Origin: Mugil cephalus
Lineage: Eukaryota > Chordata > Actinopteri > Mugiliformes > Mugilidae
NCBI RefSeq assembly: GCF_022458985.1
Contig: NC_061783.1
Span: forward strand, 11,770,913 to 11,834,912
Length of the DNA: 64,000 nucleotides
Reading direction: 5' to 3'
In this document: in pieces, positions 33,359-46,800 of the stretch
Numbering within the stretch: position 1 is the stretch's first letter
How the letters are laid out: each line of letters begins with the position of its first letter
Position numbers and translations under genes: made by a program
The notes under the pieces: model-generated
Told to the model about the DNA's origin: nothing
The model's input: the letters and a program-made list of their open reading frames with translations, nothing else
The model's database searches: none

Positions 33359-36300
33359 TTAGACTGTTTCTTCCTAGCTCTGCAAAGCTTTGCAAACTTT
33401 CATATGATGGCAGGACACGTTGTCAGTTGTGATTAAAATCACACACTGCGGATAGTCACCAGTGTGCATCTCGTACAAGCTAACATTAACTTCACTAACG
33501 TTAGCACGAAGTCACGATCAACAATGACCATCGTAACGTTAGCCAGTAGTGCTAAATGTCTGTGCCTGTCCTGAATGCTTAGCCGTGGATATGTCAGAGT
33601 TTAGCCCTATAATTATATCCCAGTGTTCACGCTTGTTTTTATCGACGTTAGTGTAATTGATTATTAAACCTTGACTTCTCCCTGGTAGCCTCGGCTGTAG
33701 CATTGTTTTCAGTGTCTCCTGCTAGCCACTTTGTTTGCCCTGTCTTTTAATGTTTAATGGGGCGACAGAGTTAAAGTGCAACACGGTGCTAATATCTGAG
33801 GTGTTAAAGAACAAAGTTGCCCTGGTCACGGTGCATATTCCGACCTCCGTATTTCTATAGAAATTAAGTGTCTCTTTGTTTCTTATTCAGGTCAGTAACT
33901 AAATCCCCACACTAGCAGCTACACTGAGCTCCATGGTTTAGGGCTGAAACTACACTTTAAACATACAGAAACCTTATTATTGAGGTGTACGATATAAAGA
34001 AAATAATAGTCTCTATCATATCCCCTGTGAATAAAAGACATTCAGGTGTGGTTCAGCATTTTCTGTTCCTGCAGCAGAGGAGACAAATAATCTGTACTAT
34101 ATCATAGTCTTACACACTTTATAGTTCAGTTAATTTATTACTCTGGACTATGTACATTCATTTTTGTGCGTTTTTTTTTTTTTTTAATCTAGCGGCCACG
34201 TAATCTTTGTAATGAGTGGAGTATTAAACTCTTCAGAGAGCTAAATATGAGTGACCCGGCTTACTGTGTAGTTTTGCAGGTGGGCATGTGTTTTGCATGT
34301 TTGTGGATGAATGCTTGGCTTGGCTTGGCTACCCAGAGGTTGCTGTGTGTTTATGAAACCCAACTTCTGCTTGGTGCATGTTTATCTCCAAACAGCGTCA
34401 GTGAGAGCAAACATGTCCCAGCTACGGGCAGCACAAGTCATGGGAAGGTCTCATTTGTATTGTGACCTTGCCAGGTGTCATTACTGAGGCATTTTCGGTA
34501 GCCAGAATGCACCAGCGGAGAGAGCTGCCCTGGCATGGCAGCCATAGTAAAGAGATTAATCTTTGTGCGGCTCCAATCTACTCATTAACTGGATGTCTCT
34601 AGTACCTGTATTAGTCCCTATGCTGTTCACAAAAATAGAAAAGGGAACATTTAGCTTTGTTTCTCTTGAGTCTCTATCTTGCTCTCACCCCCTCCCTCCA
34701 CTTGTTCTACCCCTCCCATCCTGTAACAACTCTCCTCTCTGTCCTTCTCCATCCTTCCTGTTCCCCTCCCCCCCTAGGTTTTTCATTGATGGGGCAGGTT
34801 TGCTCTCTTCCTCTCTATCTTAAGCTTGTATTCCACACTACAGTAGGGATTTGCAGTCATATGCAGCGTAAACTTAAGACAAAACCACAGCTCTTTTGCT
34901 TCTAAATACTTAACTATCTAAAGCTTTTCGTGTCTTAATGAGTTTGCATATCAGATATGGAATCATTTATCTATCCTGCAGTGCATTACACGCAGGTCAT
35001 GCATACCGAGCAGCGATGACCTGCCCTGATGTTGTAAAGCCATGGTTTTCAGCGCACAAGTATGCACATTAAACCGGAAGCCCTTTAACAAGAAGGGCAT
35101 TGTATGACATTGCTGACGTGTTTTTCTGATGATGTTTTAATTGTGGAAGTTGCTGTGAGCATAGTTTTCGGGGTCAGGACAACAATGTCTTTGTTTACAG
35201 ATTTTAACCCGCATCTCTTAAATGTTGTTTACGGTGTCAACAAAAACGTCGAGAGTCAAATGCACTCTCCTCTTCCCCCCTTCTTCCACAACTTCTATCC
35301 AGTCAGCTGATCTTATCTGTTTTGTACACAGCTTCTGCAATGATCTGCTCTGCTGCAATTAGTCTTTGTGTAAACTTAAGTGACACCCTAGTTAAAGTTT
35401 CATGGGATTAATGTTGCAACTGCGGTAAGTTGTATAACCAAATGTTCCCATGAGTCATAAATTAGTTGAAAAGGGTATAATTTATCTAATTTATATTCTG
35501 AACAGATAATGAGTGACCGTGCATGTGGACAAATTTGTTCTTTTTTTTTTTTCAGCATAATATTAACAGTACAATGAAACTCATTATAACAGCTAGGATG
35601 GTTAGAGGCTAGATGTTTGCTGTGTCTACCTGTGACTGTGAGCAAGGAGAAACGAGAGAGCAAGGACAAAATGTGCGCGCGTGTGTGCGTGTAAAGGCCG
35701 CGCACACGTTTGAGACAGAGAGTCTGCCTAATATGCTTTTGTACTTTAAATCATGTGGATGCAACATGCGGCATCCATTCTGGCACTTGAGTTAGCCAGT
35801 GAGGTCCAGCACGGCTGCCTGCATCACTGCGCTGTCAGCCTGTAGCGGCAGAGAGGAGGCGGAGCGGAGGGAGACATTTAGTTTGACATTGTAAATAAGC
35901 AGAGACCAGTTGTCAGAGAGCAGCCCGTGGAGCCTTCCTCATCCGTCCAGCAGCAGGACAGGCAGGCACCGCTCGAGGACAAACAATGCAGAGGCAAGCC
36001 GCTACTAGCACACCCTCATGCACTCCCTGGAGAGCTTTCCGCAACTTTATTCGCTCTTTTTCGCGTATTCTCGTCTCTACTCCCTCTTCCTCTTTTCTTT
36101 TCCCTGACCCCTATCCTGCAGCTCAAGGTAACTTAGAGCAGGAAGTTGGCTATCGGTAAAAGGGGGTTGGGCGGAGGAAGGAGGTGGAGCAGGGGATGTG
36201 TCACGGCTGACTGGTGTGTGCAGCGTCCAATAGCTTAGGAGGACACTGTGTTCTCACTGGCTGCGAGAGCCGGAGGGAGGTGCGAGCCGGGTGTGAGGCG

Positions 36301-37730
36301 GGGTTTGAGTATCATGTAGCATGCTAGATTGATTACTCTTGAATGTTAAAGGGGAAGGAGGCTAGAGATTTTTGTCTGTGAGTCGGGAGTGCCGCTCTAC
36401 TCTTTGCCTGTTGTTGCCTGCTGCTGTGCTGGTCTTCTGTACCATCTCACCCAGTTCTCTGTATCCGGCCAGGGGTCAGCTCAAAGGCAAACATATGGGA
36501 CACAGGCTAAAGCGAGGGAGAAGGGCTGGAGAGTCAAAGGAAAGAGAGGAGGTCAGCAAGTTGAGAGGACTTGCTAAAGAGAGAAAACAGGAGATACAGG
36601 GGCTGTGTGTCTAGGTACGAGGACGTTGGGGTGCTGTTGAAGGAGACAGGGCAATGTGTAAAGGGAGAGTGGGAGAGAGAAGGGGGAGGGGTAGAAGAAG
36701 GGGGGGCTTGCTCTTCACTGTGTGTCCGGGCTTAGAGTCTTTTTTAAAGCCGTCCAGTGGAGCCAGAGTGCCTTTTGTCTGTTGATACGATCAGGGGACT
36801 GGAGGAAGTGGAGGAGCATGAGAGAGTTTTTCAGTCAACCTCTGTTGCTCGCTGCTGCTTTCAAGGAGACTTGGACAGGGCTCTCTGTTTCCCTCTGCTC
36901 TGCCGTGCTCCGACAGGGCAGACCGTTCACCATGAAGGGCACAGGGGTAAGTGCAAGAGCTAAAAACACGCACGCATAGAGAGAAGACCTGTCAAGTTAA
37001 GTTGCTTTGAGTTTCTGAATAAATAGTTAATTTCTCTTCACTTTTGCATGTCTGTTTGTCTGTCTGTCTCTCCATCACGCTCTGCAGAGATGAGACACTG
37101 TCTGTCCTTTACAGCCGTCCTCAATCCCCCTCCCTCTCCTGTCCTGTAGTACTCTCCTTGAGAGACTGGTGTTGTGCGTTTTCTGTGTGTGTGTGTATCT
37201 TTTATCCATACGTGCCCTTCACTTGTCACTTCAGAGCAGCATTGATGGTTTTAGAGAACAACCTTTAGACATCGTTTTGTCCTCAGAGTAACTATACTCG
37301 GTGAAATATTTGTGCCTTTACGTGTCACCTGTCTTGACTTTCTACCAACCATGCACACAAACACACACTTCAGCACTTAGTCAGTGCCTTGTTATCGACT
37401 GTATGAAAGTGCACGGCTGCCAGATAATGACTTTGTGCTCTTCAGTGTCTCGGCTGTGTTAATGTCCTGGGGGGGCCTGTGGCCACAGCGCCTCGGGGTG
37501 CTGGTTGAAACCCCAGCTTCCCCCCCCCCCCCCCCCCGATGTCCTTGTTAACATTTTAGCGCCCAACACTGACGCAGAGCCCGAGCAGCAAAGAAGGGGC
37601 ATCCATGTTGAAAGAAAGGAGATTTGTGGCACACGGAGAACTCTTAAGAAGATAACTCCGTGCTGTTGTCACTGTGGGTGTCAGGGGGTCCCCAGGGGTT
37701 GGAGGTGCAGCTGGTTGTAGTGACCTCAGG

Positions 37731-37765
<35 letters not shown>

Positions 37766-40700
37766 ACCTCCACCGCCCCTCCCCGACAGTGCCAGACGCC
37801 CAGATGGGACGGACTGTCAGCCTGTCAGCTCCGGGCGAGGAGGAGGCTAATAGTTTGATCTGATCTCTTCTGATGGAATCTTTGGAGGGTGCCTCTTCTC
37901 TCACTTGCCTCCGACTCCCTTCCTCTCTCTCCTCCCCTGCTCCCTAATTGAAAGTTTCCATTGGTGCCTCTGACAAAACAAAGTCCCGTTGGGGAAAAGG
38001 AAAGAGAGAGAGGGAGCGAGAGAGATTGAGAGAGGGAGACTAAAAATAACTCTTAAGTTGAAGCCCTTGCTGCCAAATCCCAGCGTTGGCTGCTGTCTGC
38101 ATGAGATTTGAATATCATCCGTGCCCTGTGTTGTGCGAGGGGAGGAAAAAAGTAAACGAAACACGCCAACCGCTCACACATAACCAGGCCTTTCAGCTTA
38201 TCAATAAGGTGACCACTGCCGCCGCACGTTCGCTCTTTTGCCCTTGGCCGCACTGTTTTTACATGTGTACACTGTCACTAAAGACACCGTGCGAGCAGCC
38301 GGGGGGAGTCGGCTGTGTCCCGGCTTGTAATATGCAGGTACCTTAGGCCCTGCCTACTTTGACGACAGAGACCGGGCCTAGCGCTGGATGAAGGTCACAG
38401 GAATGCGAGATTGACTCCTGCAGTCTCTCTGTCAGCAGCGAGAAAGGAAACATGCAGAGGGAGATGTGAGGACACGGAGGAAGTGAAATTCAAAGCAGAA
38501 TGAAGAGCACAAATAAAAAAGTACAGTATGCGTCGCTTCTCGTAAAGAGCACGCAGCCTGAACCGCCGGGGTCACTTAAGTGCTGCAGTGAAAGTTGAAA
38601 AACCTGTCCTTTTCTATCCTCCCCCTCTCCCTCCCCTTCTCTCTTTCATCTCTCCCTCTCTCTCCCTCCTCCCTCTCTGGTTTCTCTCTCTCCTCTGTTG
38701 AATGACCTTGGGAGATCAGTGACTAGTACTTCCTGGAGTTGGCTTGAAGCAGAACCAAGGGCAAAGTTTGCAGGGCCGTTTGGTCGGCTCGCTCGGCCCG
38801 GCCACGCCAGGGTGATGTTGCACTGCGGGTCACAACGGGCACGTCCTCCTGCAAAACCCCTGCGCGTTCTTTTTTTAATCACAACCCATTTGTGCCAACA
38901 TCTGTGAAAATGTTGTGCATACAACGAGTAGTTAATCTGTAATTCCTGACTGGGAACTTCTTGTTTTTTGTTTGAGTAGATCATTTACCCCGCATGCTGT
39001 ACCCACGCCAGTTTGTTTCTGTGCGGTGTTTGTGATTGGGTTCATTGAGGTGAGTGCTTTAGTAGTTCAGAACCTGTATACAATGTGATTTCAACCTTAT
39101 TTATAGTCATGATTTAAAATGAATGTTTGCTAATCTGACAGTTGTTACTGTATAGGTTGTGTTTATTCTCTCTGTTTGACTACACTCAATTAGAACTGAA
39201 ACCGATAACACGTCCAGGTTTATAGAAATGTAGCATAAATAGAGTTGCGTTTGTTTTTCTGCTTGGGGCGCGACTTAAGATGTGGCAGACTTCCCCCTCT
39301 CAGTAACCTTGCTTCACGACTGCCCAATCACTGACACTTTGACACGGCAGCATGTGGAAAATTGACCTCTTGTTCAAGATGTGTCTGTGGAGCAATGAGC
39401 ATCCCAAAAGTTGGGAAAAGCATGTCTTAATCATTTATAATGAAACCAAGCGGCCCAAATCAGTGCGTGTTGGTACGTCGTTACTCTTTGTACAGCCGGA
39501 TATTTAAAACTGTGACAAGTCCCGACACAGAAGGTTATTTTGAGGTCACGATATGGGGAAAGAAATTTCCCTTGTTGACACATTTACTCTTGTAACTTTG
39601 CTGATATGATTAGTTTTTGGCTCTATATCTAAACAATCATGTAACAATGTATTATATACTGGGTTGGGGAAAAAAGAGAGGTTGTTAACTGAACTTTTGT
39701 ACTGCTTATACATGTAACATGTAATGTTTGCTTTAATTTGTTACACCCGACACAGATTCTTTTATTTATTTTGTTGTTGGTCACATCAACTCAGCGCCTA
39801 TGTGCTTAAATCCAAAGTGTCAGTCCAGCTTGAGGGACCGATGCGGAATGAAACGACTACTTCTTCACCACAGTGACAGTGATACTGAAACACCTCAGGG
39901 AAAAGTTCACTCTTCGGTCTCAAACGGACCTTCGGGTCGTCCTAAACTGCCTCTTTCGACTACACTCAGCAAAATTTAGCTCAGTTTGCGCCAATCTCCG
40001 GGTCATTAAGAGGGCAATTGACGACAGAACGTCACGTCTAAACTTAACGGCAATTAAATAATTCAGCTATTATCTCTTTTTAAACGACGACAACATGGAC
40101 GTTTACTGTTTTTTTGCTGGATCTTTTGCATCTTCCCTCTTTGCCTTCTCACTTATCCCAAAGAGCAAATGAAAAGACCCACAGCTAAGTGATGCTATCT
40201 TGTTGTTTTTTCCGGTCCTCTGCCTTCCTGGTTGGACTGATCCAAGGTCCCATCAGGTTTATTTGGACAGGAATTGAAGGCTCGTGTAAAGTGGTGTGAT
40301 GTCAGAGTTGCAGCGAGTTGCCAGTGCTGCTACGAGTGGCCACTTGATGTGACGTGCCAGAAAGCGCGGGCGGGGGAGAGTGGCGGAGGGGTGGTGGGGG
40401 GGTATGGATGAGGCAGAACAAGAGAGGAGAGATGCAGGACCTTGCTGGCAGAACAACATTAGCGCTGATTCAGCTGCTGCAAACAGAGCAGCATCGACTT
40501 TCTCAGAGAAGTTGGACGAGGGGGGATCAGGTAAAAGTAAGTCAGACGGAGGAATAGAGAAGCGCACACGGGTGACACTGACGAGAGATGCAGAGACGCT
40601 AAAGGAGGAAGAGCAAGTTGCATAGTTGGACGAGGCCGGCATAGCGCAAACATTTTGTCCCTCAGAGACACACACACACACACACACACAGACACACACA

Positions 40701-42915
40701 GACACAAGCGCAGTTCGTAGGAAACCCAACACCGGCATTTGTCTGTCTGGATGACCTGATGAAGGACAACAGAGCTGCAGGGAAGAGGAGATGAGAGCAG
40801 CGCACAACAACACCGTGTACCCTACTATAGCGTACAGTAGCGGCTCAGAGGAAGAGATGAGCTCGTCAAGTTCATTGCGCAGTATGTTCAAAAATAGTAA
40901 GTTCACATCAGGCGTAATGCATTCGCAGCATTTTTTGACACTTTATCTTGAGTGAATTAAATTGCTCACAACAAGAAGTCACACGGGGACCGGGCTAACA
41001 AACTTAAGCAAATTCTTTAGTGCAAATTTCCATTTAAGTAATGCTGCAATTATACATATGACAGAGCTTAAATACAGGCAAATAGTGCTTATCAGTGCAG
41101 ATAGAGACATCTTAACTCTTTCTCTCTGTTGCCTGCATCAACCTCCATGCACTTCACATCTCTTCTAATGTTTATTAGCTGTTTTGGAGTTTGAAAGATT
41201 CCCACTCGTGTTTGAAAAGACCAGGCGTAGACCATAAAAGGTGTTGCACCCTGTCAGCAGAAGACATTATGTTCTGCACTTGTGTGTCAGACATCGACGG
41301 GCTCCCACGCAAACTTTCCATTGATGCAAAACCGAGGGGAATATGGTAATATTGGTGTACTGTAGGTAGAGCGTGCTAGCTAGCTGGGGGAACAATGCTC
41401 AAGGGCGTGTTGATACTTAACCCTCCTCTTCACATATGTTGTTCTGCTTTTCTCCCCTCTCTCACGCTTCGGCCTGCCTCTCGTCACACTTTCTTTTTCA
41501 TTTCTTCTCACATATTGACTTCCCCTCCTCCTTCCGCCGGTCTGCTTACTGTGTGGTTTTGTATTTACATTGAAGGTCATGGGGTCAGGAAGAGGGGGTT
41601 GCGGGTGTGTGTGTGTGATTTAATAATAGCACTGCCCTCCGAGTGTTTTCAAAGAAGACACAGGAGTTTAGGAGAAGTGAGGTGCACGTAAGAGGAGAAG
41701 ACGACGAAGGAGACATTTGGCGTGTTTTCTTTTTTTATCAGTTGAATCATTTGCTGCTTCAAGTAATCTATTCTGCGGTTTTTATTTATGGGCTATAGCA
41801 TTGTAACCATGGTTATTAGCCTGGTGGTCATTTGTAATGTTAAGCAATTTCCCTAATTATTTCTTATCAAGCCACCAGTTGGAGAGAGCTACACAAGCCG
41901 CCCGGCGCACAGCGCAAACACAGACACACAAGGATGTCTTGTTCACATTTATCACAAGATCAAGTGCCGATAAGGTCGCTAACGCTGCGTTTAGCCGCAG
42001 AAGCAAATAGCTTTTCCCTGCTCTTGTTTTGCTCACCCCTGTTTGTGCGGCCGGCAGAGGTCACCTACCGTGCAGCTGAGAGAGAGAGAGAGAGAGAGAG
42101 GAAAAAACTACAATTCCCATCAGTGATTTCCGGGCCCTGCGGTATGCCGGGATTGTTCAGGATGCTGCAGGTTTTCAGTCAACCTTGAAATGCAACTGGA
42201 CACTGGAGCGTCAGACAGGGAAGGGGAGACACTGTCAAGGTCAATCACTAGCCTGGCATGCCACAGCTACAAACGGCCTGATTGATTTATATAAAGCACC
42301 CCCCCCCCATCCCAACCCTCACCCGGCATTCTGTCTTATTGATTCAGGCTACTGTCTGTTGAAAACTGGACACGACAGGATTATTTAGTCACTTCTACAA
42401 CTGCCAGTAAAGCAATATTTCCTGTCGAAATAAATCAATCAATCGAAGGGTCTGCATGAATCAGTGAATTATCAGTTTTTTAAGTATTTACAGCTGCACT
42501 TGTTGGAGGAGCTGCTGCGGACCCCCCAAGTCAAAACAATCGCTTACAACAAAGTTGTAACAGAACTTAGTGGAGGGACACGTAGGACGGAGTGTTTTGA
42601 AAGGCTGTCTTTTGTATTGTGTTGGCCTGTCAGCTGGACCTGGGATGGAGCCATTCACGCTGGCTGGCCCAGAGTGAGAAAAGAAAGAGAAGATAAAGAG
42701 GAGACCCCCCTCCCCTCTCCCCAACACTCTGTCTTTGTAGTGTCATGTCTCCCTTTCTCCCCGTCTTTCTGTCTTGTTTGACCCACATAGCTGGTTTGCA
42801 CAGCGTTCTGGCTGTGGCCCTGTCTGTCTCTTACCTCCCCCTGTTAAAGCCTTTGGCACTTTGTCTTAGCGCTGGATTAATGCTGAACTGGACAAGGCAC
42901 CAGTCCTCCCTCGGC

Positions 42916-42947
<32 letters not shown>

Positions 42948-43802
42948 AACACATCTCGTTTCTCTTGAGTAGCTCCACACACTCATCTCTTGTTCTCCCC
43001 CCACCCCTCCTCGCATTTCTTTTTCTCCTCCTCCTCCTTTCTGCCGAATCTTTTAAACGGCGAAGGGAAAGAGTGCGATCGAGACACTCCAAACTCTACA
43101 TGCTCAGACAGGCAGGCCAATATTCCCCCAGCAGATTCCTGGCATGCCATAGTAACCTGCTGGATCCTCTTTCAAACCTCCAGACTGCTTGTAGGAGCAC
43201 TGGCTCTCATGTCTACACACATGTGTTGGCAATAGTTTGTTTCACTTAACAACTTGTGGATGTTTTCGTGAGCTTGCGTCTCTGTGTGCGCTCACAATCT
43301 GTCAGTTTCTCTAGGCCGCAGACGCACCTGGGTCTCCTAGATCTGTGGCTGTAGCATTGTCCTCATTGCGCGGGGTCACCAGCAGCAATTGATTTGCACG
43401 TGGTGCGCTTGTGTTTGTGGAGGAGCTGCAGCTGTGTGCCGAAGGTGAGACAGCCATTCATAACCAGGGAGCGTGCAGCCAGTCTGGTGGTGGGTTCTTG
43501 GGCATGTCAGCAGCCCACGAGGACAAGAATAGAAGCCAGTCTGGGTTCTATTTTAGATTTCAGTGTATTATAATTATAGGCTGCGATAGGATATGTGGTT
43601 CTGACACACGGGAAGAGCTCTGGGCAGAACAGGATTGGTTTGGACTGACTTCATAGTCCGTGTCCTGGTGTCTTTTGTCTTTGACCTGCCCTGACCCTCT
43701 CTGAATCTCCGTGTCCGTCTCACTTTTCTTTCCTGTTTCGGATTTTCTAATAATTCACCATTTGCTTACACCTAAATTATTTTCTGTCCTCCTTCCTTGC
43801 AG
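33359..43802. other. nfyc: nfyc intron 1; simple repeats, possible alternative first exons, no coding gene
   Basis: About 10.4 kb with no protein-coding exon. GC-rich patches with donor-like ends occur at 35820-36127 (CTCAAG|gtaact) and 36700-36946 (GGG|gtaagt) and could be alternative non-coding first exons. Simple repeats: (CA)n at 40668-40690, (GA)n at 42079-42100, (CA)n at 42918-42950. Nothing else recognised. Confidence 0.5.
37520..37765. repeat. Two long poly-C tracts
   Basis: 18 C residues at 37520-37537 and 34 at 37732-37765, about 200 bp apart. The complementary strand is poly-G and could form G-quadruplexes. Length in the assembly may be unreliable. Confidence 0.9.
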
Positions 43803-43813
43803 CCAAGTAGAAG

Positions 43814-46800
43814 ATGTCCTCAGATGGCTTTGGAGCCGGGAGCAGCGATGCCCAACAAACCTTGCAGTCCTTCTGGCCTCGCGTCATGGAGGAGATCAGG
43901 AACTTGACTATGGTTCGTTATAGCTTCTCAAACATAACACACACAAAAATGGAAAAATTCCTTCTAACTGAATATCCCTCTGTCGTCTTCAGAAGGATTT
44001 CCGTGTGCAGGAGTTGCCTCTAGCTCGAATCAAGAAAATCATGAAGTTGGATGAGGATGTAAAGGTGAGAGGAGAATAAGTCGATAAGTGTGAAATAAAT
44101 ATCAAAATCATTGGAATGTATGCACATGAGAAATTTGATCAATAAAAGGATGAAAATATGGTGATTTTAGCCAGGTCATGGTGGCTTATTTTCATTTCTG
44201 TGTTTGCTTCTGCTGATATAAATGATGTTAATACCTTAAAGCTTGATGAGAAATGTTCCTTAGTTTAGCACTTGTCATGTATTGCGGTCACGGTCAATGG
44301 CCTCTTGAGTTCAACCCACTCGCCGACTCTATATGCTTTGATTAGAGTCTAGAGTCTAACAAATTTTATTTTTGCTTCAACACAGTAAAAGTATATCAAA
44401 AGGTCAAGGATCGTTTTGCAGAATTACAAAGCTCATTACGTAGCACAGAGCTGTTAATGTGACCTGACGTTGCAGCCTTTAGAAGCAGCTGTTGACCCGC
44501 TTTTAGTTTAGATCAGTCAGTTGTAGATTTGAATCACTTGTTGACCTATTTTTGGTGTAATTTGTAGTAAAATGCCACCAGAGGTACAGTCATTTAACAC
44601 CTTCATTTCATTTAGTTTAAAACATATGAAAGCAGTCATTTCAAACACCTCTTGAGATCTCCCTTCAGATCTGTTCAGGGCCATAACGAACACACCCAAC
44701 TCTTGCCAAATAGGTAGTTAAGGCTCATGGGTGACTTACATTACTTTTTCACCGATGCGCCGGATTATCTGACGGGAGTGTTCATGGAAAGCCTTAGAAC
44801 ATGCGTGTGTGTGCTTGGACACGTCGCGTCACGAGTGCTATCCCCTTAGTTAAGCAGCAGCAGCAGCTTAAAGCAGTAAAGAGATCAGGAGATCATCAAC
44901 ATATGAGGAAAAGACCCTTCTGCCGGCCCTGACACAGCAGCTTTTACAGCGGCTTGGCGCTAACGCGGCCCATCTTGAACATTTAAGCTTCACATTTTGA
45001 GACGATGCAATAATAATTATACAGCAAATTGACTTAGTAATTTACCACCTGACAAAAGTAAAGAGAAGCTGCTGGGTTAGATGGTAACACTCGGTTGTAA
45101 TGAAATTAATAAAAAAAAGTTAAAACATTTTGAATAATTTCCTGATGTAAATCTGCACCTAAACCAATAATTGCATCGTCGTTCTTAACACGTGAACGCA
45201 CTTATTGCTTTTTTTTTGCCGCGCATTGATTTTAATGTAGCCACTTGTGACTCAGGTCTTGAGTGATTCACATTATTGCGGATGCGTGATTGATAGTCTG
45301 TGGGTGTATTTAACCAGGTGTAACAATATCTCCTCTGTGCAGATGATCAGTGCGGAGGCTCCGGTCCTGTTTGCCAAAGCGGCTCAGATCTTCATCACAG
45401 AGCTCACCCTCAGAGCGTGGATCCACACCGAGGACAACAAGAGGCGCACACTGCAGGTCAGATCCACACTCCAGATGCGGGAACTCCTCTCCTGTTTTTC
45501 CTTTTTATACCACCTCTTCTGTCCTATTTGTTGGGGCGTTCCTGCTGTGATGGTCACCCTTTCATGCTCTTTCTGCCACCTTTTTCTTTTTAACTCTTCT
45601 CCAACACTTTCGCCTCAATCGGCTTCCTTGTCGGTTTGTTGTTTTCCTTTCGCTAAGTGCTTGTGTGTATACAAGCAGCAGCCCCATACCAGCATCCCCT
45701 TGAGGTCTCTCTCTCTCTGTTAACTTCTTTCTCCCTCCACTGACTTTAAAAGCAAAGCTGGGCGGGCGCTGGTGACCCACTTTTCTCCCCCCCTTGTGCC
45801 ATTTCGCCTGCTCGGCCGTCCCAAAGTTGAATAAGAGGGACTCTGGGAAGATAATAGAGAATAAAGAGGCAGATAACGTGAAAGCGTTGATGGAAACGGT
45901 TGGTTTAGAGCTCGTCTCACCTGTATGTCAAGACTATGGAGCAGAGCATGAAAGCCTTTAAGTCCGCTTTATACATTCACATACCTCCGAGAGATTAGCA
46001 GCCGGTGGATATATGTGTTTGCAAACACAGGTAGAAATAGAGGCTGGAAAAAATATGAAGGAAGGGGGAAGGCCTAATTTGGAAATCTGCTCACTCTATT
46101 ATAGTCTTGGCCTATCTCCCTCTCTCTAATGACAGCCACATTTCCTTAATGCTCCGTGTTGTTAGACTTCCACACTACATGCTTGAAATAGAAACTTCAT
46201 CTAGCGCGTGAATGCGCACATGTTAATTACATTTTACACCACAGATGACGCATTAGGCACATGTGACGTACGTGTGATGTTTTTTTTTTTTTTTGCCTAA
46301 GCCGGGGGAAAGCAGGACCCTCCAATAACACGAGCACAGGAGCCCGAGTCCTATTGTGAAGGGGGCACGCCAATTGGCGTCACCATAGCGACGCTCATCA
46401 ATAGAACAAGTGTAGATGTGACCTGATGTTACCAGATATTAATCAAGCCACTATAAATAGCCTCTAGTGCAGGGAGGGCCACAATGGGGGGTCCTGACAG
46501 CCAATATCCTGTGGAAAATTCCACAGAGACAGCGCAGCGCTGTGGATATAGGAAGGGATATAGAAGCGGCGCGTGTGTTCACGAGGGCAGGAAATGTCGC
46601 TCCCGTTTATTTCCACTCATCTCATACGCACGGATTTGTAGTTTTATTGCGAGGATTGTTGATTTTATTAACCTATTTACCTTTAATGACTGTTTGTTAA
46701 AATAGAAAGTAGATTAACTTTAATTTTATATGTCAAGAACTTGAACAGATTATCGTTTAATTATCTCATTGTTTATTCAGCCGATAGTTTTCTTACTTAA

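Noticed and set aside
36932-36946. ATG in good context (MKGTG) before a GTAAGT donor as an N-terminal extension of NF-YC
   Set aside because: Splicing to 43803 puts it out of frame with the nfyc ATG, so it could at most be an upstream ORF of an alternative first exon.
40259-40906. 215-codon minus-strand ORF as a gene
   Set aside because: Includes a CA-repeat-derived VCVCVCV run, low complexity, no known domain, and lies inside the nfyc intron.
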